64,000 bases of DNA, from assembly GCF_022201045.2 (NCBI RefSeq), contig NC_068561.1, forward strand, positions 15,649,001-15,713,000, given 5' to 3'. Position numbers and translations under genes: made by a program. The notes under the pieces were generated by a model that saw only the letters and a program-made list of their open reading frames with translations, was not told the origin of the DNA and ran no database searches. This stretch comes from Citrus sinensis (taxonomy: Eukaryota > Streptophyta > Magnoliopsida > Sapindales > Rutaceae). Shown here one piece after another: positions 62,502 through 64,000 of the stretch. Position 1 is the stretch's first letter. Every line of letters begins with the position of its first letter.

Positions 62502-64000
62502 GGTATGTTAACAATGCCTGTTATTCTGCATTTTCTATTTTTCATTTGACTTAACAGATAGGATTGTTGCCTTGATATGTAATTGAATATAGCTGATAAT
62601 TTGTGTAATTTTCAGGCAAATGGTTCTTTGCTTTTTAGTATGATTTTGATAGCACTAGTGCTTGTTTTTGACGTTGTATCTTATTTGTCGTTTAGGAATA
62701 TCCATTCTTGTTATGTCTGTGTGCGCACTTACTTAGACTTAGCCTGTCAGCAGCATGTGCGGTGAAATCACAGTAGTATTATGGGCTCAGTTTTCACCGA
62801 GTAATGGCATTTATCATCCTTCAGATATTGAAGTTTATGTAATTTTTCTACTGTCTCTATTTGCATGCTTTGACTAGTTAAACCCTTTCAGCAAAGAAAA
62901 AATTCTTCCTTTGAGTCTGGGGAAAAGGATAACTTTTTTGTTTGTGAAAAACTGTTCAAAAGAACAACGCTCTCCTATTTTTTTCTGATATTTCTACCTG
63001 ATTTAATTAATGAATTGGAACGAATCAACGCAATGGATCAATCTTTTTTTAACACGTCTGCTATTAGAAAGCAAGGATTATGAAATGAGGTTTGTTTTTC
63101 AAGAAAATTAGAAGTAAATAGAAATCTTTATTTTGAACTTGAGGATTCACATTTAGCGTCTTTGTTTAATTGGCGAAATATGGTTGAGAATTGAAACTGT
63201 TTGTTTTCCTTATGTTGATTTGATGGTTAGTATTTGTGGAGGTTTAGCATCCCTGGTCATTGGAGTGCTGATTCTCAGCAATTGAAAGTTTCAGATTTAT
63301 TGGTTACGTCTGACATTGGTTTTTGTTCTTTTGGCTTGCAGCAGCATGGTTCGAGAAGCTACTCGATCAACAAGTGAAATTTACCTTCTGAATTTGGGAT
63401 TTATTCGCTTAACATTTATGTTGCAAGATTTTGGAGTTGGGAGTTATACTGGCTAGATGTTTTGGCTTTTGCTACTGTTAGTGTGGATTTTGGAACATTA
63501 ATTTTAATGTTAATGCTTAGTTTTTTGTTTTGAATTTTTCTTATCATGATATGAAGTTACTTTATCATTTGCCTTCCTTTTGGTGCATCTATAAATGCTG
63601 TATGTCTCTAAAACTGCATATTTAATATGTTGGTTTCAATTTTATGGTGTAGAATGGTTCTGTTTTCTTTCGTTTTTATCGAAATGCCAAAATTTGGTAT
63701 TTCATATAGCTGTAGGGAGATATTGATTTCTGTTTGTTTTTAAAAGAGATTTTTCATGTCTGGTGGGGTTATATCTTAGGAAAGCCAAGAAAAAAAAAGC
63801 AGTATATCAACTTGGAAACAGTACCTGTTCTGAATTGTGAGACTATCTTCAAAGTCATATGGTGATATTCAGACTGGAGAAGTTGATCTCTAAATATTGC
63901 TATTGGTTTCAGCTTCCCAAGTCCCGGTCTAAATGATTGCCGTGGTGAAATAGAATCACTAACATAATTAATGTGAGCCGGAGTTGAAGTGACTTGTTGG
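62502..64000 (+). other. 3' UTR with probable intron, then spacer
   Basis: Intron from about 62503 to 63341 with a polypyrimidine tract and TTGCAG end, then a terminal non-coding exon to roughly 63600. Nothing recognised after that to the window edge. Confidence 0.5.

Overview
The window is nuclear DNA of a flowering plant, most likely a rosid dicot; a Citrus-type genome is plausible but cannot be proven from the sequence alone. The evidence is AT-rich intergenic DNA, GT/AG introns, plastid-targeted proteins of land-plant type, plant promoter motifs (Site II TGGGCY, telo-box) and many degraded plant transposable elements.

I could assemble nine protein genes. On the + strand they are a PTAC13-like plastid NusG protein (8.9-11.0 kb), a membrane-anchored legume-type lectin without kinase (18.8-19.9 kb), a SOUL heme-binding protein (39.3-39.9 kb), the plastid pfkB-like protein FLN1 (41.6-43.5 kb) and ribosomal protein eL33/L35a (62.0-62.5 kb). 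On the - strand they are beta-tubulin (22.0-23.7 kb), a 77-residue YOS1/IER3IP1-like protein (40.5-40.7 kb), a GDP-fucose O-fucosyltransferase-family protein (45.5-48.6 kb) and a DnaJ-like zinc-finger protein of the SSUH2 family (55.9-58.8 kb). Exon joins were checked by reading frame, splice dinucleotides and family length.

A box C/D snoRNA cluster lies at 24.1-24.9 kb behind a promoter with three Site II motifs, a telo-box and a TATA box. Its last member is U14, recognised by both 18S-complementary segments. Two upstream members have good C/D boxes and closing stems, but I could not assign their targets.

The rest is mostly transposon and virus debris. It includes a TRIM-like element (1.6-2.0 kb), hAT-type non-autonomous elements with 8-bp target duplications (3.5-4.5 and 25.5-26.5 kb), a Sirevirus-like LTR (4.6-5.8 kb), and endogenous pararetrovirus fragments at 6.5-8.4 kb and as an inverted, head-to-head pair at 31.3-34.3 kb. 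There is also a 1.45-kb Pack-MULE with perfect 10-bp target duplications carrying a broken 14-3-3 fragment (15.9-17.4 kb), a scrambled copia element with three LTR copies (26.6-31.2 kb), and a 1.3-kb near-palindrome (59.8-61.1 kb).

Gene order carries information: PTAC13 with the lectin, SOUL with YOS1, and FLN1 with the O-fucosyltransferase each recall neighbouring Arabidopsis loci, so the genic skeleton looks old and the spacers look young and repeat-driven. Two genes, PTAC13 and FLN1, serve plastid transcription.
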